Notes: generated from the letters alone by a model not told the origin. A stretch of DNA of 64,000 bases from Pseudomonas fluorescens (GCF_001307155.1 NZ_CP012830.1:1605501-1669500); one strand, 5' to 3'. Counted from the stretch's first letter, positions 1-11,486 are shown. Numbers and translations: made by a program.

Positions 1-1294
1 TCTGCGCCCGCTGCTGCTGGGCGCGTTGTTCCTGGGTACCGCGGCTAACGCCGCGGTACAGTCCATCGACAAAGTGGTGGCTATCGTCGACAACGACGTG
101 GTCATGCAGAGTCAGTTGGACCAGCGGGTTCATGAAGTTCAGCAAACCATCGCCAAGCGCGGTGGCGGCACACCACCAACCAGCGTGCTGGAACAGCAGG
201 TGCTCGAACGCCTGATCGTCGAAAACCTGCAGTTGCAGATCGGCGAGCGTTCCGGCATCCGCATTAGCGATGAAGAACTGAACCAGGCTGTCGGCACCAT
301 TGCCCAGCGCAACAACATGACGGTGGATCAGTTCCGTGCGGCACTGACTCACGACGGCCTGTCTTACGACGACGCTCGTGACCAGATCCGTCGCGAGATG
401 ATCATCAGCCGTGTTCGTCAGCGTCGTGTGGCCGAACGGATTCAGGTATCCGAGCAGGAAGTGAAAAACTTCCTCGCCTCCGACCTGGGCAAAGTGCAAC
501 TCTCTGAAGAACTGCACCTGGCCAACATCCTGATCCCGACACCGGAAAGCGCCAATTCGGAAGCGATTCAGAACGCTGCGCGCCAGGCTATGGAGATCTA
601 TCAGCAACTCAAGCAGGGTGCTGATTTCTCTCAACTGGCGATCGCCAAATCGGCAAGCGACAACGCACTGGAAGGTGGCGACATGGGCTGGCGTAAAGCC
701 GCTCAACTGCCACCTCCGTTTGACCGCGAGCTGAGCGCCATGTCAGTGGGCGATGTCACCCAACCGGCACGTACACCGGGCGGTTTCATCATCCTCAAAG
801 TGTTGGAAAAACGCGGTGGCGGCAATCAGGTGCGTGACGAAGTACACGTTCGCCATATTTTGGTCAAACCGAGCCCGATCCGCGACGAAGAAAAAACCAA
901 GGCTCTGGCTCAATCGCTCTACACCCGTATTTCTGCGGGCGAAGACTTCGCTGAACTGGCGAAAAGCTATTCGGAAGACCCGGGTTCTGCCCTTAACGGC
1001 GGCGACCTCAACTGGATCGACCCGAACGCGCTGGTGCCGGAATTCCGCGAAGTAATGGCCAAGACCCAACAAGGTCAGCTGTCCAAGCCGTTCAAGACTC
1101 AATATGGCTGGCACGTTCTGGAAGTCCTTGGCCGCCGCGCCACCGACAGCACCAGCCAGGCCCGTGAACAGCAGGCCATGACCGTACTGCGTAACCGCAA
1201 ATACGACGAAGAGCTGCAAACCTGGCTGCGTCAGATCCGTGACGAAGCCTACGTTGAAATCAAGCTCCCTGGCGTCGACCAGGCGGCGAAGTGA
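1..1294 (+). CDS. surA: SurA periplasmic chaperone / peptidyl-prolyl isomerase (5' partial)
   Basis: Periplasmic chaperone that delivers unfolded outer-membrane proteins to the Bam machinery. The reading frame is open from the window edge, so the true start lies upstream; the first visible residues ([18 protein letters not shown]) are the hydrophobic part and cleavage region of a signal peptide. A SurA N-terminal domain follows, then two parvulin domains recognisable by [10 protein letters not shown] and [12 protein letters not shown], and a C-terminal helix. The stop overlaps the GTG start of pdxA by 4 bases (GTGA), so the two are translationally coupled. The surA-pdxA-rsmA-apaG-apaH order is conserved in gammaproteobacteria. 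Confidence 0.96.
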   Translation, partial: LRPLLLGALFLGTAANAAVQSIDKVVAIVDNDVVMQSQLDQRVHEVQQTIAKRGGGTPPTSVLEQQVLERLIVENLQLQIGERSGIRISDEELNQAVGTIAQRNNMTVDQFRAALTHDGLSYDDARDQIRREMIISRVRQRRVAERIQVSEQEVKNFLASDLGKVQLSEELHLANILIPTPESANSEAIQNAARQAMEIYQQLKQGADFSQLAIAKSASDNALEGGDMGWRKAAQLPPPFDRELSAMSVGDVTQPARTPGGFIILKVLEKRGGGNQVRDEVHVRHILVKPSPIRDEEKTKALAQSLYTRISAGEDFAELAKSYSEDPGSALNGGDLNWIDPNALVPEFREVMAKTQQGQLSKPFKTQYGWHVLEVLGRRATDSTSQAREQQAMTVLRNRKYDEELQTWLRQIRDEAYVEIKLPGVDQAAK

Positions 1295-2280
1295 ACCCCA
1301 AGCGTTTTGCGCTGACACCCGGCGAGCCGGCCGGCATAGGTCCTGACCTGTGCCTGCTACTCGCCTCGCAAGCCCAGCCACATCCCCTGATTGCCATTAC
1401 CAGCCGCGACCTGCTCCTTGAGCGGGCCGCGCAGCTGGGCGTGGTCGTTGATCTGCTGCCGGTAACACCGGACAGCTGGCCGGACGTTCCTGCGCCGGCC
1501 AACAGCCTGTATGTCTGGGATACTCCGCTCAGCGCACCGGTTACTGCCGGACAGCTGGACAAGGCCAATGCCGCCTTTGTCCTGGAAACCCTGACCCGCG
1601 CAGGCGTTGGCTGCCTGGACGGGCACTTCGCCGGAATGATCACCGCCCCCGTGCATAAGGGCGTGATCAATGAGTCGGGCATTGCCTTCTCCGGCCACAC
1701 CGAGTTCCTCGCAGACCTGACTCACACCCCTCAAGTGGTGATGATGCTCGCCACACACGGCTTGCGAGTCGCGCTGGTTACCACGCACCTGCCGTTGCGG
1801 GAGATTGCCGATGCAATTACCCCTGAACGCCTGGAGCGGGTTACACGGATTCTGCACACCGACCTGCAACAAAAGTTCGGCATCGCCCGGCCACGCATCC
1901 TCGTTTGCGGACTCAACCCGCATGCCGGCGAAGGCGGACACCTGGGCCACGAAGAAATCGACATCATTGAACCAACCCTGGAGCGTCTGCGCGCTGAAGG
2001 CATGGACCTGCGTGGCCCCCTGCCCGCCGACACTCTGTTTACCCCCAAATATCTGGAGCACTGCGACGCAGTGCTGGCGATGTACCACGACCAGGGCCTG
2101 CCTGTGCTGAAATACAAAGGCTTCGGCGCGGCAGTCAATGTGACCCTCGGCTTGCCGATCATCCGCACTTCAGTCGATCACGGCACCGCCCTGGACCTGG
2201 CTGGCAGCGGAAAAATCGACACCGGCAGCCTGCAAGTCGCCCTGGAAACCGCCTACCAGATGGCCGAGACCCGTTTATGA
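1291..2280 (+). CDS. pdxA: 4-hydroxythreonine-4-phosphate dehydrogenase PdxA
   Basis: NAD-dependent oxidation of 4-phosphohydroxy-L-threonine in the DXP-dependent pathway to pyridoxal 5'-phosphate. The 329-residue length is typical. Family signatures include [11 protein letters not shown] near the N-terminus, the metal-binding stretch SGHTEFLAD, and [15 protein letters not shown] with a metal-binding His near residue 266. The GTG start overlaps the surA stop, and the TGA stop overlaps the rsmA ATG (ATGA), which indicates one transcript. The GTG start is supported by the family N-terminus ([16 protein letters not shown]). Confidence 0.96.
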   Translation: MNPKRFALTPGEPAGIGPDLCLLLASQAQPHPLIAITSRDLLLERAAQLGVVVDLLPVTPDSWPDVPAPANSLYVWDTPLSAPVTAGQLDKANAAFVLETLTRAGVGCLDGHFAGMITAPVHKGVINESGIAFSGHTEFLADLTHTPQVVMMLATHGLRVALVTTHLPLREIADAITPERLERVTRILHTDLQQKFGIARPRILVCGLNPHAGEGGHLGHEEIDIIEPTLERLRAEGMDLRGPLPADTLFTPKYLEHCDAVLAMYHDQGLPVLKYKGFGAAVNVTLGLPIIRTSVDHGTALDLAGSGKIDTGSLQVALETAYQMAETRL

Positions 2281-3095
2281 CCGAGCATTACCAACACCGG
2301 GCGCGCAAGCGTTTCGGCCAGAACTTCCTGCACGATGCTGGCGTTATCGACCGTATCCTGCGCTCCATTCATGCCAAGCCCGATGACCGTCTGCTGGAAA
2401 TCGGCCCGGGCCAAGGCGCGCTCACCGAAGGCCTGCTCAATAGCGGAGCCCAACTGGACGTGGTTGAACTGGACAAGGACCTGATCCCGATCCTCAACCA
2501 GCAATTCGCCGGCAAGAGTAATTTCAACCTGCACCAGGGCGATGCACTGAAGTTCGACTTCAACAGCTTGAATGCCGCACCCAACAGCCTGCGCGTCGTC
2601 GGCAACCTGCCATACAACATCTCCACACCGCTGATTTTCCACCTGCTGAACAACGCAGGCATCATCCGCGACATGCACTTCATGCTGCAAAAGGAAGTGG
2701 TCGAGCGTCTGGCGGCAGGTCCTGGCGGTGGCGATTGGGGTCGCCTGTCGATCATGGTTCAGTACCACTGCCGTGTCGAACACTTGTTCAACGTCGGCCC
2801 TAGCGCCTTCAACCCGCCACCAAAAGTCGACTCTGCGATCGTCCGCCTGGTACCGCACGCCGTGCTGCCGCACCCGGCCAAAGACCATCGATTGCTGGAG
2901 CGCGTCGTTCGCGAAGCCTTCAACCAGCGCCGCAAGACCCTGCGCAACACCCTCAAGGCCCTGCTGAGCAATGCTGAAATCGAAGCCGCCGGCGTCGATG
3001 GCAGCCTGCGCCCGGAGCAGCTCGATCTGGCGGCCTTCGTCCGTCTGGCTGACAAGCTCAGCGAGCAAGTCGCCGAGCAGCCTGCCGACATCTGA
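2277..3095 (+). CDS. rsmA: 16S rRNA (adenine1518/1519-N6)-dimethyltransferase
   Basis: Dimethylates two adjacent adenosines in the 3'-terminal hairpin of 16S rRNA late in 30S assembly; also called KsgA. It has 272 residues, the normal family size. An N-terminal RKRFGQNFL precedes the SAM-binding motif [15 protein letters not shown] (about 41-54) and the catalytic motif IV NLPYNIS (about 113-119). The ATG overlaps the pdxA stop by 4 bases. A gap of 118 bases separates it from apaG. Confidence 0.97.
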   Translation: MTEHYQHRARKRFGQNFLHDAGVIDRILRSIHAKPDDRLLEIGPGQGALTEGLLNSGAQLDVVELDKDLIPILNQQFAGKSNFNLHQGDALKFDFNSLNAAPNSLRVVGNLPYNISTPLIFHLLNNAGIIRDMHFMLQKEVVERLAAGPGGGDWGRLSIMVQYHCRVEHLFNVGPSAFNPPPKVDSAIVRLVPHAVLPHPAKDHRLLERVVREAFNQRRKTLRNTLKALLSNAEIEAAGVDGSLRPEQLDLAAFVRLADKLSEQVAEQPADI

Positions 3096-3213
3096 CAGGT
3101 CAGAAGCGTTATCGGGTAGGACACCAGCCTTCCAGTCTGGTTTACTACCCGGTACCTGGCCTAGACTGACCTCAATCAGTTACGCGCCCCGCTTAGCTTT
3201 TAAGGCCTCTTGC

Positions 3214-3594
3214 ATGTCCGATCCTCGCTATCAGGTCGACGTCAGCGTCGTCACCCGCTATCTGGCAGAACAATCGCAACCCGAGCAGAACCGCTTTGCC
3301 TTTGCCTACACCATTACCGTACATAACAACGGCCTGCTACCGGCCAGGTTGCTCTCGCGGCACTGGGTAATTACCGATGGCGACGGCCATGTCGAAGAGG
3401 TTCGCGGCGCAGGCGTGGTGGGTCAGCAACCGCTGATCGATGTCGGCCAGAGCCACACCTACAGCAGCGGCACCGTGATGACTACCCGCGTTGGCAACAT
3501 GCAGGGGACTTATCAAATGCTCGCTGAAGACGGTAAACACTTCGACGCCATCATCGCACCATTCCGCCTGGCGGTGCCCGGAGCCCTGCACTGA
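3214..3594 (+). CDS. apaG: ApaG (DUF525) protein
   Basis: Small conserved protein with an immunoglobulin-like fold; the exact biochemical role is not established. The ATG at 3214 gives 126 residues, the usual length; an upstream extension in the same frame overlaps rsmA and does not resemble the family. Visible signatures are [24 protein letters not shown] and [14 protein letters not shown]. Its stop overlaps the apaH start (TGATG), so the pair is translationally coupled, as expected for apaGH. Confidence 0.95.
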   Translation: MSDPRYQVDVSVVTRYLAEQSQPEQNRFAFAYTITVHNNGLLPARLLSRHWVITDGDGHVEEVRGAGVVGQQPLIDVGQSHTYSSGTVMTTRVGNMQGTYQMLAEDGKHFDAIIAPFRLAVPGALH

Positions 3595-4475
3595 TGGCGA
3601 CGTACGCCGTCGGCGACCTGCAAGGCTGCCTTGAGCCCCTGCAATGCCTGCTCAAGCGGGTTGCCTTCGACCCTGCAACGGATCATCTGTGGCTGGTCGG
3701 CGACCTGGTCAACCGCGGCCCGCAATCGCTGGAAACCCTGCGCTTTCTCTATGGCATCCGCGAATCGCTGGTGTGCGTACTGGGCAACCATGACCTGCAC
3801 TTGCTGGCTGCCGGCTACAACATCGAACGCTTGCGCAAAGCCGACACCCTGCGTGAAATCCTCGAAGCCCCGGATCGCGAGGACCTGCTTGAGTGGCTGC
3901 GCCAGCAAAAGCTCATGCACTACGACGAACAACGCGATATTGCCTTGGTCCATGCCGGTATACCGCCGCAGTGGTCCCTGCGCAAAGCCTTGAAGTGCGC
4001 CGCCGAAGTCGAAGAAGCATTACGTGACGACAACCGCATCGCGCCCTACCTCGATGGCATGTATGGCAACGAACCGCTTAAGTGGGACGGCGACCTTAAA
4101 GGTGCTGCCCGCCTGCGGGTGATCACCAACTACTTCACTCGCATGCGTTTTTGCACCAGCGACGGCAAGCTAGATCTCAAGAGCAAGGAAGGCCTCGATA
4201 GCGCGCTACCCGGTTACGCCCCCTGGTTCTCACACCAGCAACGCAAGACCCGCGGAAAGAAGATCATTTTCGGCCACTGGGCCGCGCTCGAAGGTAAATG
4301 TAATGAACCGGGCATCTTCGCCCTGGACAGCGGTTGTGTCTGGGGTGGCTCGATGACCTTGATGAACGTTGATACCGGCGAGCGCCTGCATTGCAAATGC
4401 GATGCCCAGGGCCACACCTTGCCGTATGTCCCCCCAACGACCCCCGAACTATTGTCGGCCAGCGCCAAGCGCTAG
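3594..4475 (+). CDS. apaH: Symmetrical bis(5'-nucleosyl)-tetraphosphatase ApaH
   Basis: Hydrolyses diadenosine tetraphosphate (Ap4A) to two ADP, controlling alarmone and NpnN RNA-cap levels. Metallophosphoesterase motifs are all present: GDLQGC (about residues 7-12), GDLVNRGP (about 36-43) and GNHDLH (about 63-68), with later metal-binding His residues in VHAGIPP and FGHWAALEG. Length of 293 is slightly longer than the E. coli enzyme. The ATG overlaps the apaG stop. Confidence 0.96.
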   Translation: MATYAVGDLQGCLEPLQCLLKRVAFDPATDHLWLVGDLVNRGPQSLETLRFLYGIRESLVCVLGNHDLHLLAAGYNIERLRKADTLREILEAPDREDLLEWLRQQKLMHYDEQRDIALVHAGIPPQWSLRKALKCAAEVEEALRDDNRIAPYLDGMYGNEPLKWDGDLKGAARLRVITNYFTRMRFCTSDGKLDLKSKEGLDSALPGYAPWFSHQQRKTRGKKIIFGHWAALEGKCNEPGIFALDSGCVWGGSMTLMNVDTGERLHCKCDAQGHTLPYVPPTTPELLSASAKR

Positions 4476-4508
4476 GCTGCGCTTTCAGTCAGGCCACAGG
4501 AGCCCGCC

Positions 4509-4838
4509 ATGAGCGAATTCAAACGCATCCCCCCAGAACAAGCCCAGGCATTGCGCGAACAAGGCGCGGTGGTCGTCGATGTCCGCGATCCGGCAACTTT
4601 TGCCGCACTGCACATCAGCGGATCGAAGCATCTGGATAATCATTCCCTGCACGCATTCATCACCGCCGCCGACCTCGACGCACCGACCGTAGTGGTTTGT
4701 TATCACGGTAATTCCAGCCAGGGCGCCGCGGCATATCTGGTCAGCCAGGGCTTTTCCGACGTCTACAGCATGGACGGCGGATTCGAGCTTTGGCGTACGA
4801 TTTATCCTTCGGAAACAGCGCAAGGCACTGCCGAATAA
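4509..4838 (+). CDS. glpE: Thiosulfate sulfurtransferase GlpE (single-domain rhodanese)
   Basis: Transfers sulfane sulfur from thiosulfate to cyanide, thioredoxin or another acceptor. This 109-residue single rhodanese domain carries [17 protein letters not shown] near the start and the active-site loop CYHGNSS with catalytic Cys at about residue 65. CAGGAG lies before the ATG. It follows apaH by 33 bases and is probably the end of the surA-to-glpE transcript. Confidence 0.92.
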   Translation: MSEFKRIPPEQAQALREQGAVVVDVRDPATFAALHISGSKHLDNHSLHAFITAADLDAPTVVVCYHGNSSQGAAAYLVSQGFSDVYSMDGGFELWRTIYPSETAQGTAE

Positions 4839-5125
4839 TTTTTTTCACACGCTCCAGCCCACGCCCGCCGCGGGCTGACGAACGGTAGTCATAACAAAAC
4901 TACGCATTACGCCCCTTACCTTGCGGATTCCGAACTATCCTTAGCCTCAGGCCATCCAAAACAGGGGAGAGCCGGTACACCGGCGCACGGATCATCGGAA
5001 GTAGCTTTCAGGGTTGATAGCTTTGAAGGTGTTCAGGGGGGTAAAAGGCAACTGCACTTTCAGTTGCTTGCCAGCATCCACTGATTGATCCGACGTCGGC
5101 TCCACGTATCGAGCGAGGTGACGTC
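4839..5125 (+). promoter_or_regulatory. Leader region upstream of the prkA operon
   Basis: This 287-base gap between glpE and prkA has no convincing gene. It presumably holds the glpE 3' end and the prkA promoter. In enterobacteria the prkA(yeaG)-yeaH pair is induced in stationary phase through RpoS; I see CTATCC at 4935-4940 as a possible -10 but no convincing partner element, so no promoter is assigned. Confidence 0.3.
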
Positions 5126-7048
5126 ATGAGTATCTTTAGCCACTTCCAACAACGCTTCGAGTCCACACGGCAGGAAGAGCTCACTCTGCAGGAGTATCTC
5201 GAACTGTGCAAAAAGGACCGTAGCGCCTACGCGTCCGCCGCCGAGCGACTACTGCTGGCCATCGGCGAACCGGAGTTGCTCGACACCTCGACCAATTCGA
5301 GACTGTCGCGCATCTTTTCCAACAAGGTGATCCGTCGGTATCCGGCCTTTGAAGACTTCCACGGGATGGAAGAATGCATCGACCAGATCGTCTCCTACTT
5401 CCGCCACGCAGCTCAGGGCCTGGAAGAGAAGAAACAGATCCTCTACCTGCTCGGCCCCGTCGGTGGCGGTAAGTCATCCCTGGCCGAGAAGCTGAAACAG
5501 CTGATCGAAAAAGTGCCCTTCTATGCCATCAAGGGCTCTCCGGTGTTCGAGTCTCCGCTGGGGCTGTTCAACGCCACCGAAGATGGCGCAATCCTCGAAG
5601 AGGATTTCGGCATTCCGCGGCGCTACCTGAACACCATCATGTCGCCTTGGGCGACCAAACGCCTGGCCGAATTCGGTGGCGATATCAGCCAGTTCCGGGT
5701 GGTCAAACTCTACCCGTCGATCCTCAACCAGATCGCCGTGGCCAAGACCGAACCGGGTGACGAAAACAACCAGGACATCTCGGCGCTGGTGGGCAAGGTC
5801 GATATTCGCAAACTGGAAGAGTTCCCGCAGAACGACGCCGACGCCTATAGCTACTCGGGTGCACTTTGCCGCTCCAACCAGGGCCTGATGGAATTCGTCG
5901 AAATGTTCAAGGCACCAATCAAGGTGCTGCACCCATTGCTGACCGCCACCCAGGAAGGCAACTACAACAGTACCGAAGGCCTGGGCGCGATTCCGTTCAC
6001 CGGGATCCTGCTCGCGCACTCCAACGAATCGGAGTGGCACACCTTCCGCAACAACAAGAACAACGAAGCCTTCATCGACCGGATCTACATCGTCAAAGTA
6101 CCGTATTGCCTGCGGGTCAGTGACGAAGTGAAGATCTACGACAAGCTGCTGTTCAACAGCTCCCTGGCCAAGGCCCACTGCGCACCCGACACGCTGAAGA
6201 TGCTCGCTCAGTTCACTGTGCTCTCACGCCTCAAAGAGCCGGAAAACTCGAACATCTACTCAAAAATGCGCGTGTATGACGGTGAAAACCTCAAGGACAC
6301 TGATCCGAAGGCCAAATCGATCCAGGAATACCGCGACACTGCGGGCGTTGACGAAGGCATGAACGGTCTTTCGACCCGGTTTGCCTTCAAGATCCTGTCG
6401 AAAGTCTTCAACTTCGACCCGCATGAAATCGCCGCCAACCCAGTGCATCTGCTCTATGTGCTGGAACAACAGATCGAACAGGAACAGTTCCAGGCGGAAA
6501 CCCGCGAGCGCTATCTGCGCTTCCTGAAAGAGTACCTGGCGCCGCGTTATATCGAGTTCATCGGCAAGGAAATCCAGACCGCCTACCTGGAGTCCTACAG
6601 CGAATACGGGCAAAACATCTTCGACCGCTATGTGCTCTACGCGGACTTCTGGATTCAGGATCAGGAATACCGCGATCCGGAAACCGGCGAGATCCTCAAC
6701 CGCGTAGCCCTCAACGAAGAGCTGGAGAAAATCGAGAAACCGGCGGGCATCAGCAATCCGAAGGATTTCCGCAACGAAATCGTCAACTTCGTCCTGCGTG
6801 CCCGTGCCAACAACAACGGCAAGAATCCGACCTGGCTCAGCTACGAGAAGCTGCGGGTGGTCATCGAGAAGAAAATGTTCTCGAACACCGAGGATCTGCT
6901 GCCGGTTATCAGCTTCAACGCCAAGGCCAGCAAAGAGGACCAGCAGAAACACAACGACTTCGTTACACGGATGGTCGAGCGCGGCTACACCGACAAACAG
7001 GTACGACTGCTCTCCGAGTGGTATCTGCGGGTCAGGAAATCGCAGTAA
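5126..7048 (+). CDS. prkA: PrkA-family serine protein kinase (YeaG)
   Basis: Large AAA+/kinase-like protein of the bacterial stress response; YeaG in E. coli is linked to nitrogen starvation and stationary phase. A Walker A motif GPVGGGKSS lies at about residues 111-119, followed by an AAA-PrkA core and a C-terminal PrkA domain. The length of 640 matches the family. GAGG lies 7 bases before the ATG at 5126. It is the first gene of prkA-yeaH-spoVR, a module widely conserved in Proteobacteria. Confidence 0.95.
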   Translation: MSIFSHFQQRFESTRQEELTLQEYLELCKKDRSAYASAAERLLLAIGEPELLDTSTNSRLSRIFSNKVIRRYPAFEDFHGMEECIDQIVSYFRHAAQGLEEKKQILYLLGPVGGGKSSLAEKLKQLIEKVPFYAIKGSPVFESPLGLFNATEDGAILEEDFGIPRRYLNTIMSPWATKRLAEFGGDISQFRVVKLYPSILNQIAVAKTEPGDENNQDISALVGKVDIRKLEEFPQNDADAYSYSGALCRSNQGLMEFVEMFKAPIKVLHPLLTATQEGNYNSTEGLGAIPFTGILLAHSNESEWHTFRNNKNNEAFIDRIYIVKVPYCLRVSDEVKIYDKLLFNSSLAKAHCAPDTLKMLAQFTVLSRLKEPENSNIYSKMRVYDGENLKDTDPKAKSIQEYRDTAGVDEGMNGLSTRFAFKILSKVFNFDPHEIAANPVHLLYVLEQQIEQEQFQAETRERYLRFLKEYLAPRYIEFIGKEIQTAYLESYSEYGQNIFDRYVLYADFWIQDQEYRDPETGEILNRVALNEELEKIEKPAGISNPKDFRNEIVNFVLRARANNNGKNPTWLSYEKLRVVIEKKMFSNTEDLLPVISFNAKASKEDQQKHNDFVTRMVERGYTDKQVRLLSEWYLRVRKSQ

Positions 7049-7255
7049 CACGCTGCCGGTCAGACCGGTTGTCGTTAGCCCGGGCCTGCGTAATAAAATT
7101 CTGTTACACAGGTTTCAGGAAGGTGTTTGGAAATCGGCAGCGAAGTCCAGGCAACGCGCAGGTGGTACGGGAGGCGCAAGATCGCGCCTCCTGCCCCGCG
7201 CCCATTACCGCCAGACTTGCTCGCGATTTCTCAAGACAGCTTCTAAGGAGCAGTC

Positions 7256-8527
7256 ATGAGCTATGTGATCGACCGACGTCTCAATGGCAAGAACAAGAGC
7301 ACGGTAAACCGTCAGCGGTTTCTGCGGCGCTACCGTGATCACATCAAGAAGGCCGTCGAAGAGGCCGTCAGCCGGCGTTCCATTACCGATATGGAGCACG
7401 GTGAGCAAATCAGCATTCCTGGCCGCGATATCGACGAGCCAGTGCTTCACCATGGTCGCGGCGGCAAGCAGACCATCGTGCATCCCGGCAACAAGGAGTT
7501 CACCAGCGGCGAGCATATTGCTCGTCCACCGGGAGGTGGCGGCGGCAGAGGCCCCGGCAAGGCCGGCAACTCCGGCGAGGGCATGGACGAGTTTGTGTTC
7601 CAGATCACCCAGGAAGAATTTCTCGAGTTCATGTTCGAGGACCTGGAGCTGCCGAACCTGGTCAAGCGTAACCTGAGCGGCACTGATACTTTCAAGACCG
7701 TGCGCGCCGGCATCAGCAACGAAGGCAATCCTTCACGGATCAACATCATCCGCACCCTGCGCTCGGCCCATGCTCGGCGTATCGCACTGTCAGGCAGCAG
7801 CCGGGAGAAACTGCGGGTAGCAAAAGAGGAACTGGCACGACTTAAACAGGAAGAACCCGACAATTTCGGCGATATTCAGGAAATCGAGGCAGAAATCGAG
7901 CGCTTGAGCGCGCGCATCAACCGTGTGCCGTTTCTCGATACCTTCGACCTTAAGTACAACCTGCTGATCAAGCAGCCCAACCCCAGCTCCAAGGCGGTAA
8001 TGTTCTGCCTGATGGACGTTTCCGGCTCCATGACCCAAGCCACCAAGGACATCGCCAAACGGTTCTTCATCCTGCTGTACCTGTTCCTCAAGCGTAACTA
8101 CGAGAAAATCGATGTGGTGTTCATCCGCCACCACACCAGCGCCCGGGAAGTCGATGAGGAAGAGTTCTTCTACTCTCGCGAAACCGGCGGCACCATCGTT
8201 TCCAGCGCCCTGAAACTGATGCAGGAGATCATGGCCGAACGGTATCCGAGCAACGACTGGAACATTTACGCCGCGCAAGCTTCCGACGGTGACAACTGGA
8301 ACGATGACTCGCCGATCTGCCGAGACATCCTGATCAACCAGATCATGCCATTTGTGCAGTACTACACTTATGTGGAGATTACCCCCCGCGAACACCAGGC
8401 CCTGTGGTACGAATACGAGCGTATCAGTGAAGCCTTTTCCGATACGTTTGCCCAGCAACAGCTGGTTTCAGCCGGGGATATCTATCCGGTTTTCCGTGAA
8501 CTCTTCCAGCGCAGGTTAGTGACATGA
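7256..8527 (+). CDS. yeaH: YeaH/YhbH family protein (DUF444, VWA-like)
   Basis: Cytosolic partner of the PrkA kinase with no defined catalytic activity. It has 423 residues. The N-terminal part has a glycine-rich linker ([19 protein letters not shown], about residues 86-104), then a charged helical segment, and a C-terminal von Willebrand A-like domain with a MIDAS-type DVSGSMTQ at about residue 252. AAGGAG precedes the ATG. It lies 207 bases after prkA and its stop overlaps the spoVR start (ATGA). Confidence 0.93.
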   Translation: MSYVIDRRLNGKNKSTVNRQRFLRRYRDHIKKAVEEAVSRRSITDMEHGEQISIPGRDIDEPVLHHGRGGKQTIVHPGNKEFTSGEHIARPPGGGGGRGPGKAGNSGEGMDEFVFQITQEEFLEFMFEDLELPNLVKRNLSGTDTFKTVRAGISNEGNPSRINIIRTLRSAHARRIALSGSSREKLRVAKEELARLKQEEPDNFGDIQEIEAEIERLSARINRVPFLDTFDLKYNLLIKQPNPSSKAVMFCLMDVSGSMTQATKDIAKRFFILLYLFLKRNYEKIDVVFIRHHTSAREVDEEEFFYSRETGGTIVSSALKLMQEIMAERYPSNDWNIYAAQASDGDNWNDDSPICRDILINQIMPFVQYYTYVEITPREHQALWYEYERISEAFSDTFAQQQLVSAGDIYPVFRELFQRRLVT

Positions 8528-10086
8528 CCGCCAAAGAGCAGAAGCGCCAACCCATATCCACCGGCTCCGAATGGACGTTTGAGCTGATCCAGGCCTACGA
8601 CCGGGAAATCAGCCGCCTTGCGGCCCGCTACGCGCTGGATACCTACCCCAACCAGATCGAGGTGATTACCGCCGAGCAGATGATGGACGCCTACGCCTCT
8701 GTCGGCATGCCGCTGGGCTATCACCACTGGTCCTATGGCAAACACTTCCTCAGCACCGAGAAGTCCTACAGTCGCGGCCAGATGGGACTGGCCTACGAGA
8801 TCGTGATCAACTCGGACCCGTGCATCGCCTACCTGATGGAAGAAAACACCATCTGCATGCAGGCACTGGTAGTGGCTCACGCCTGCTACGGCCACAACAG
8901 CTTTTTCAAGGGTAATTACCTGTTCCGCACCTGGACCGATGCCAGCTCGATCATTGACTACCTGGTGTTTGCCAAGCAGTACATCATGCAATGCGAAGAA
9001 CGCCATGGCATCGATGCCGTGGAAGACCTGCTCGACTCCTGTCATGCCCTGATGAACTACGGTGTCGACCGCTACAAACGTCCTTATCCGATTTCCGCGG
9101 AAGAAGAGCGACGCCGGCAAAAGGATCGTGAAGAACACCTGCAAAAGCAGATCAACGACCTGTGGCGCACCATTCCAAAAGGCGCAGACAAGTTCAACGA
9201 GAAAGATAACGCACGCTTTCCGGCAGAACCGCAGGAGAACATCCTCTACTTCATCGAAAAGCACGCCCCGCTGCTGGAGCCATGGCAACGGGAAATCGTA
9301 CGAATCGTGCGCAAGATCGCGCAGTACTTTTATCCGCAGCGTCAGACTCAGGTCATGAACGAGGGCTGGGCGACGTTCTGGCACTACACCCTGATGAACG
9401 ACTTGTACGACGAGGGCCTGGTAACCGACGGCTTCATGATGGAGTTCCTGGCGTCTCACACCAGCGTAATCTTCCAACCCGGGTTCGACAGCCCTTACTA
9501 CAACGGCATCAACCCCTACACCCTGGGTTTTTCCATGTACCGCGACATTCGGCGCATGTGCGAAGCCCCTACTGAAGAGGATTACCGCTGGTTCCCCGAA
9601 ATCGCCGGGACCGACTGGCTGTCGAGCATCAAGTTCGCCATGAGCAGCTTCAAGGACGAAAGCTTCATCCTGCAGTACCTGTCACCCAAAGTGATTCGTG
9701 ACCTGAAACTGTTCAGCATTCTCGATGACGACCAGAAAGACGACCTGCTGGTGCCAGCCATTCATGACGAAGAAGGCTATCGGACCATTCGTGAAACCCT
9801 GGCAGCACAGTACAACCTGGGTAACCGCGAACCGAACATACAGATCTACAGTATCGACCGGCGCGGCGACCGCTCGCTGACACTGCGCCATCAGCAACAT
9901 GATCGCAAACCACTCGGAGACTCCACCGAGGAAGTGCTCAAGCACCTGCACCGCCTCTGGGGCTTCGATATTCACCTGGAAACCCTGCAAGGTGACCAGG
10001 TAATGAAAACCCATCATGTCCCGCCAAAAGGCGAGCATAGCGAGGGCGAATACGGCCGGATGGACCTCGCCGTCATTCATCTTTGA
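8524..10086 (+). CDS. SpoVR family protein (YcgB-like)
   Basis: Homologue of Bacillus SpoVR and E. coli YcgB, recently associated with cell-envelope or peptidoglycan remodelling together with PrkA and YeaH; the biochemical activity is unresolved. It has 520 residues, with the family segments [20 protein letters not shown] and [20 protein letters not shown] and a conserved [18 protein letters not shown] stretch. The start overlaps the yeaH stop by 4 bases, consistent with stoichiometric co-translation. Confidence 0.94.
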   Translation: MTAKEQKRQPISTGSEWTFELIQAYDREISRLAARYALDTYPNQIEVITAEQMMDAYASVGMPLGYHHWSYGKHFLSTEKSYSRGQMGLAYEIVINSDPCIAYLMEENTICMQALVVAHACYGHNSFFKGNYLFRTWTDASSIIDYLVFAKQYIMQCEERHGIDAVEDLLDSCHALMNYGVDRYKRPYPISAEEERRRQKDREEHLQKQINDLWRTIPKGADKFNEKDNARFPAEPQENILYFIEKHAPLLEPWQREIVRIVRKIAQYFYPQRQTQVMNEGWATFWHYTLMNDLYDEGLVTDGFMMEFLASHTSVIFQPGFDSPYYNGINPYTLGFSMYRDIRRMCEAPTEEDYRWFPEIAGTDWLSSIKFAMSSFKDESFILQYLSPKVIRDLKLFSILDDDQKDDLLVPAIHDEEGYRTIRETLAAQYNLGNREPNIQIYSIDRRGDRSLTLRHQQHDRKPLGDSTEEVLKHLHRLWGFDIHLETLQGDQVMKTHHVPPKGEHSEGEYGRMDLAVIHL

Positions 10087-10096
10087 TGTCAGCCGG

Positions 10097-10144
10097 ACCT
10101 CCGAAAGTTCGACGCAAGGGTTATCCTGTCGGGCTAACGGAGGT
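10097..10144 (+). promoter_or_regulatory. Possible Shine-Dalgarno-sequestering hairpin before cca
   Basis: ACCTCCG at 10097-10103 is the exact complement of CGGAGGT at 10138-10144, which contains the cca Shine-Dalgarno (GGAGG, then six T before the ATG). Pairing would hide the ribosome site in a 7-bp stem with a 34-base loop. The complementarity is seen directly; a regulatory role is inference. Confidence 0.35.
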
Positions 10145-10149
10145 TTTTT

Positions 10150-11379
10150 ATGCAGATTTATAAAGTCGGCGGCGCGGTCCGTGATCGCCTGCTCGGCAAG
10201 CCTGTTACCGACATCGACTGGGTGGTGGTGGGCGCCAGCACCGAAGAAATGCTCGCCAAGGGCTATCGCCCGGTAGGCGCCGATTTTCCGGTATTCCTTC
10301 ACCCCAAAAGCGGCGAGGAATATGCGCTTGCCCGCACCGAACGCAAAAGCGGACGCGGCTACGGCGGCTTCACCTTCCATGCCAGTCCGGAAGTCACCCT
10401 GGAAGAAGACCTGATTCGTCGCGACCTGACGATCAATGCCATGGCCGAAGACGATCACGGTCAATTGACCGATCCGTATCACGGCCAGCGTGACCTTGAA
10501 GCGCGCCTGCTTCGCCACGTTTCCCCCGCGTTCGCCGAAGATCCTCTCCGTGTACTGCGTGTTGCCCGTTTCGCCGCACGTTATGCCGGGCTCGGCTTCA
10601 CGGTAGCCCCCGAGACCCTGGACCTGATGCGTCAGCTCAGCGAATCAGGTGAGCTTGAGGCGCTGACCGCAGAGCGCAGCTGGAAAGAAATTTCCCGCGC
10701 CCTGATGGAAGACCAGCCGCAAGTATTCATCCAGGTTCTGCGCGACTGTGGCGCCCTGAACGTCTTGATCCCCGAGGTTGAAGCGCTGTTCGGCGTGCCA
10801 CAACCCGAAGCCCACCACCCAGAAATCGACAGCGGCGTGCACACCCTGAGCGTTCTCGAGCAGGCAGCCCTGCACAAGCAGCCGCTGACCGTGCGCTGGG
10901 CCTGCCTGCTGCATGATCTGGGCAAAGGCCTGACACCTGAGAGCCAGTGGCCCAGACACATCGCTCACGAGCACAAGGGCCTGAGGCTGATCAAAGCGGT
11001 CAACGAGCGCTTCAAGGCCCCGCGCGACTGCCAGGAACTGGCGTTGCTGGTTGGCGAATACCATACCCATGGTCATCGCGCACTGGAACTGAAGCCGTCG
11101 ACATTGCTGGAATTGCTGCAGAGCTTCGACGTTTACCGACGGCCGCAGCGCTTTGAAGAATTCATCAACGCCTGCGAAATGGACGCCCGCGGCCGCAAAG
11201 GCCTTGAGCAGAGAAGTTATCCACAAGCGGATTATTTGCGAGGCGCGGCGACCGCCGCACGCACCGTGGCGGTTCAGCCATTGCTGGAGCTGGGATTCAA
11301 AGGCCCGGAGCTGGGCGAGGCGCTCAAGCGCGAACGGCTCAAGGCTCTGAAGGCCTACAAAGAAGCGGCGTCTGCTTGA
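10150..11379 (+). CDS. cca: Multifunctional CCA protein (tRNA nucleotidyltransferase with HD domain)
   Basis: Adds and repairs the 3'-CCA of tRNAs; the HD domain gives 2',3'-cyclic phosphodiesterase and phosphatase activity in the gammaproteobacterial form. N-terminal [20 protein letters not shown] carries the flexible loop and the DxD-type catalytic aspartates. [10 protein letters not shown] and the neck region follow, and the HD motif [12 protein letters not shown] lies at about residue 255. The 409-residue length is that of the HD-containing class. A perfect GGAGG lies 6 bases before the ATG. Confidence 0.96.
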   Translation: MQIYKVGGAVRDRLLGKPVTDIDWVVVGASTEEMLAKGYRPVGADFPVFLHPKSGEEYALARTERKSGRGYGGFTFHASPEVTLEEDLIRRDLTINAMAEDDHGQLTDPYHGQRDLEARLLRHVSPAFAEDPLRVLRVARFAARYAGLGFTVAPETLDLMRQLSESGELEALTAERSWKEISRALMEDQPQVFIQVLRDCGALNVLIPEVEALFGVPQPEAHHPEIDSGVHTLSVLEQAALHKQPLTVRWACLLHDLGKGLTPESQWPRHIAHEHKGLRLIKAVNERFKAPRDCQELALLVGEYHTHGHRALELKPSTLLELLQSFDVYRRPQRFEEFINACEMDARGRKGLEQRSYPQADYLRGAATAARTVAVQPLLELGFKGPELGEALKRERLKALKAYKEAASA

Positions 11380-11382
11380 AAG

Positions 11383-11474
11383 CATCGCGGGCAAGCCTTG
11401 CTCCTACGAGACCTATGCCGAGCGCGTAAATAGCGTACGACACAATACTGTAGGAGCAAGGCTTGCCCACGATG
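11383..11474. repeat. REPIN (inverted REP pair) between convergent cca and folK
   Basis: Two inverted 25-base REP arms (11383-11407 and 11450-11474, one mismatch) flank a 42-base spacer. Arms carry GGGCAAGCCTTGCTCCTAC and its complement. The element sits between convergent genes and could fold into one long hairpin that ends transcription from both sides. The spacer is closely related to that of the element at 32741-32830, so the whole unit, not single REPs, was dispersed. Confidence 0.9.
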
Positions 11475-11486
11475 GCGTCATCAAGA

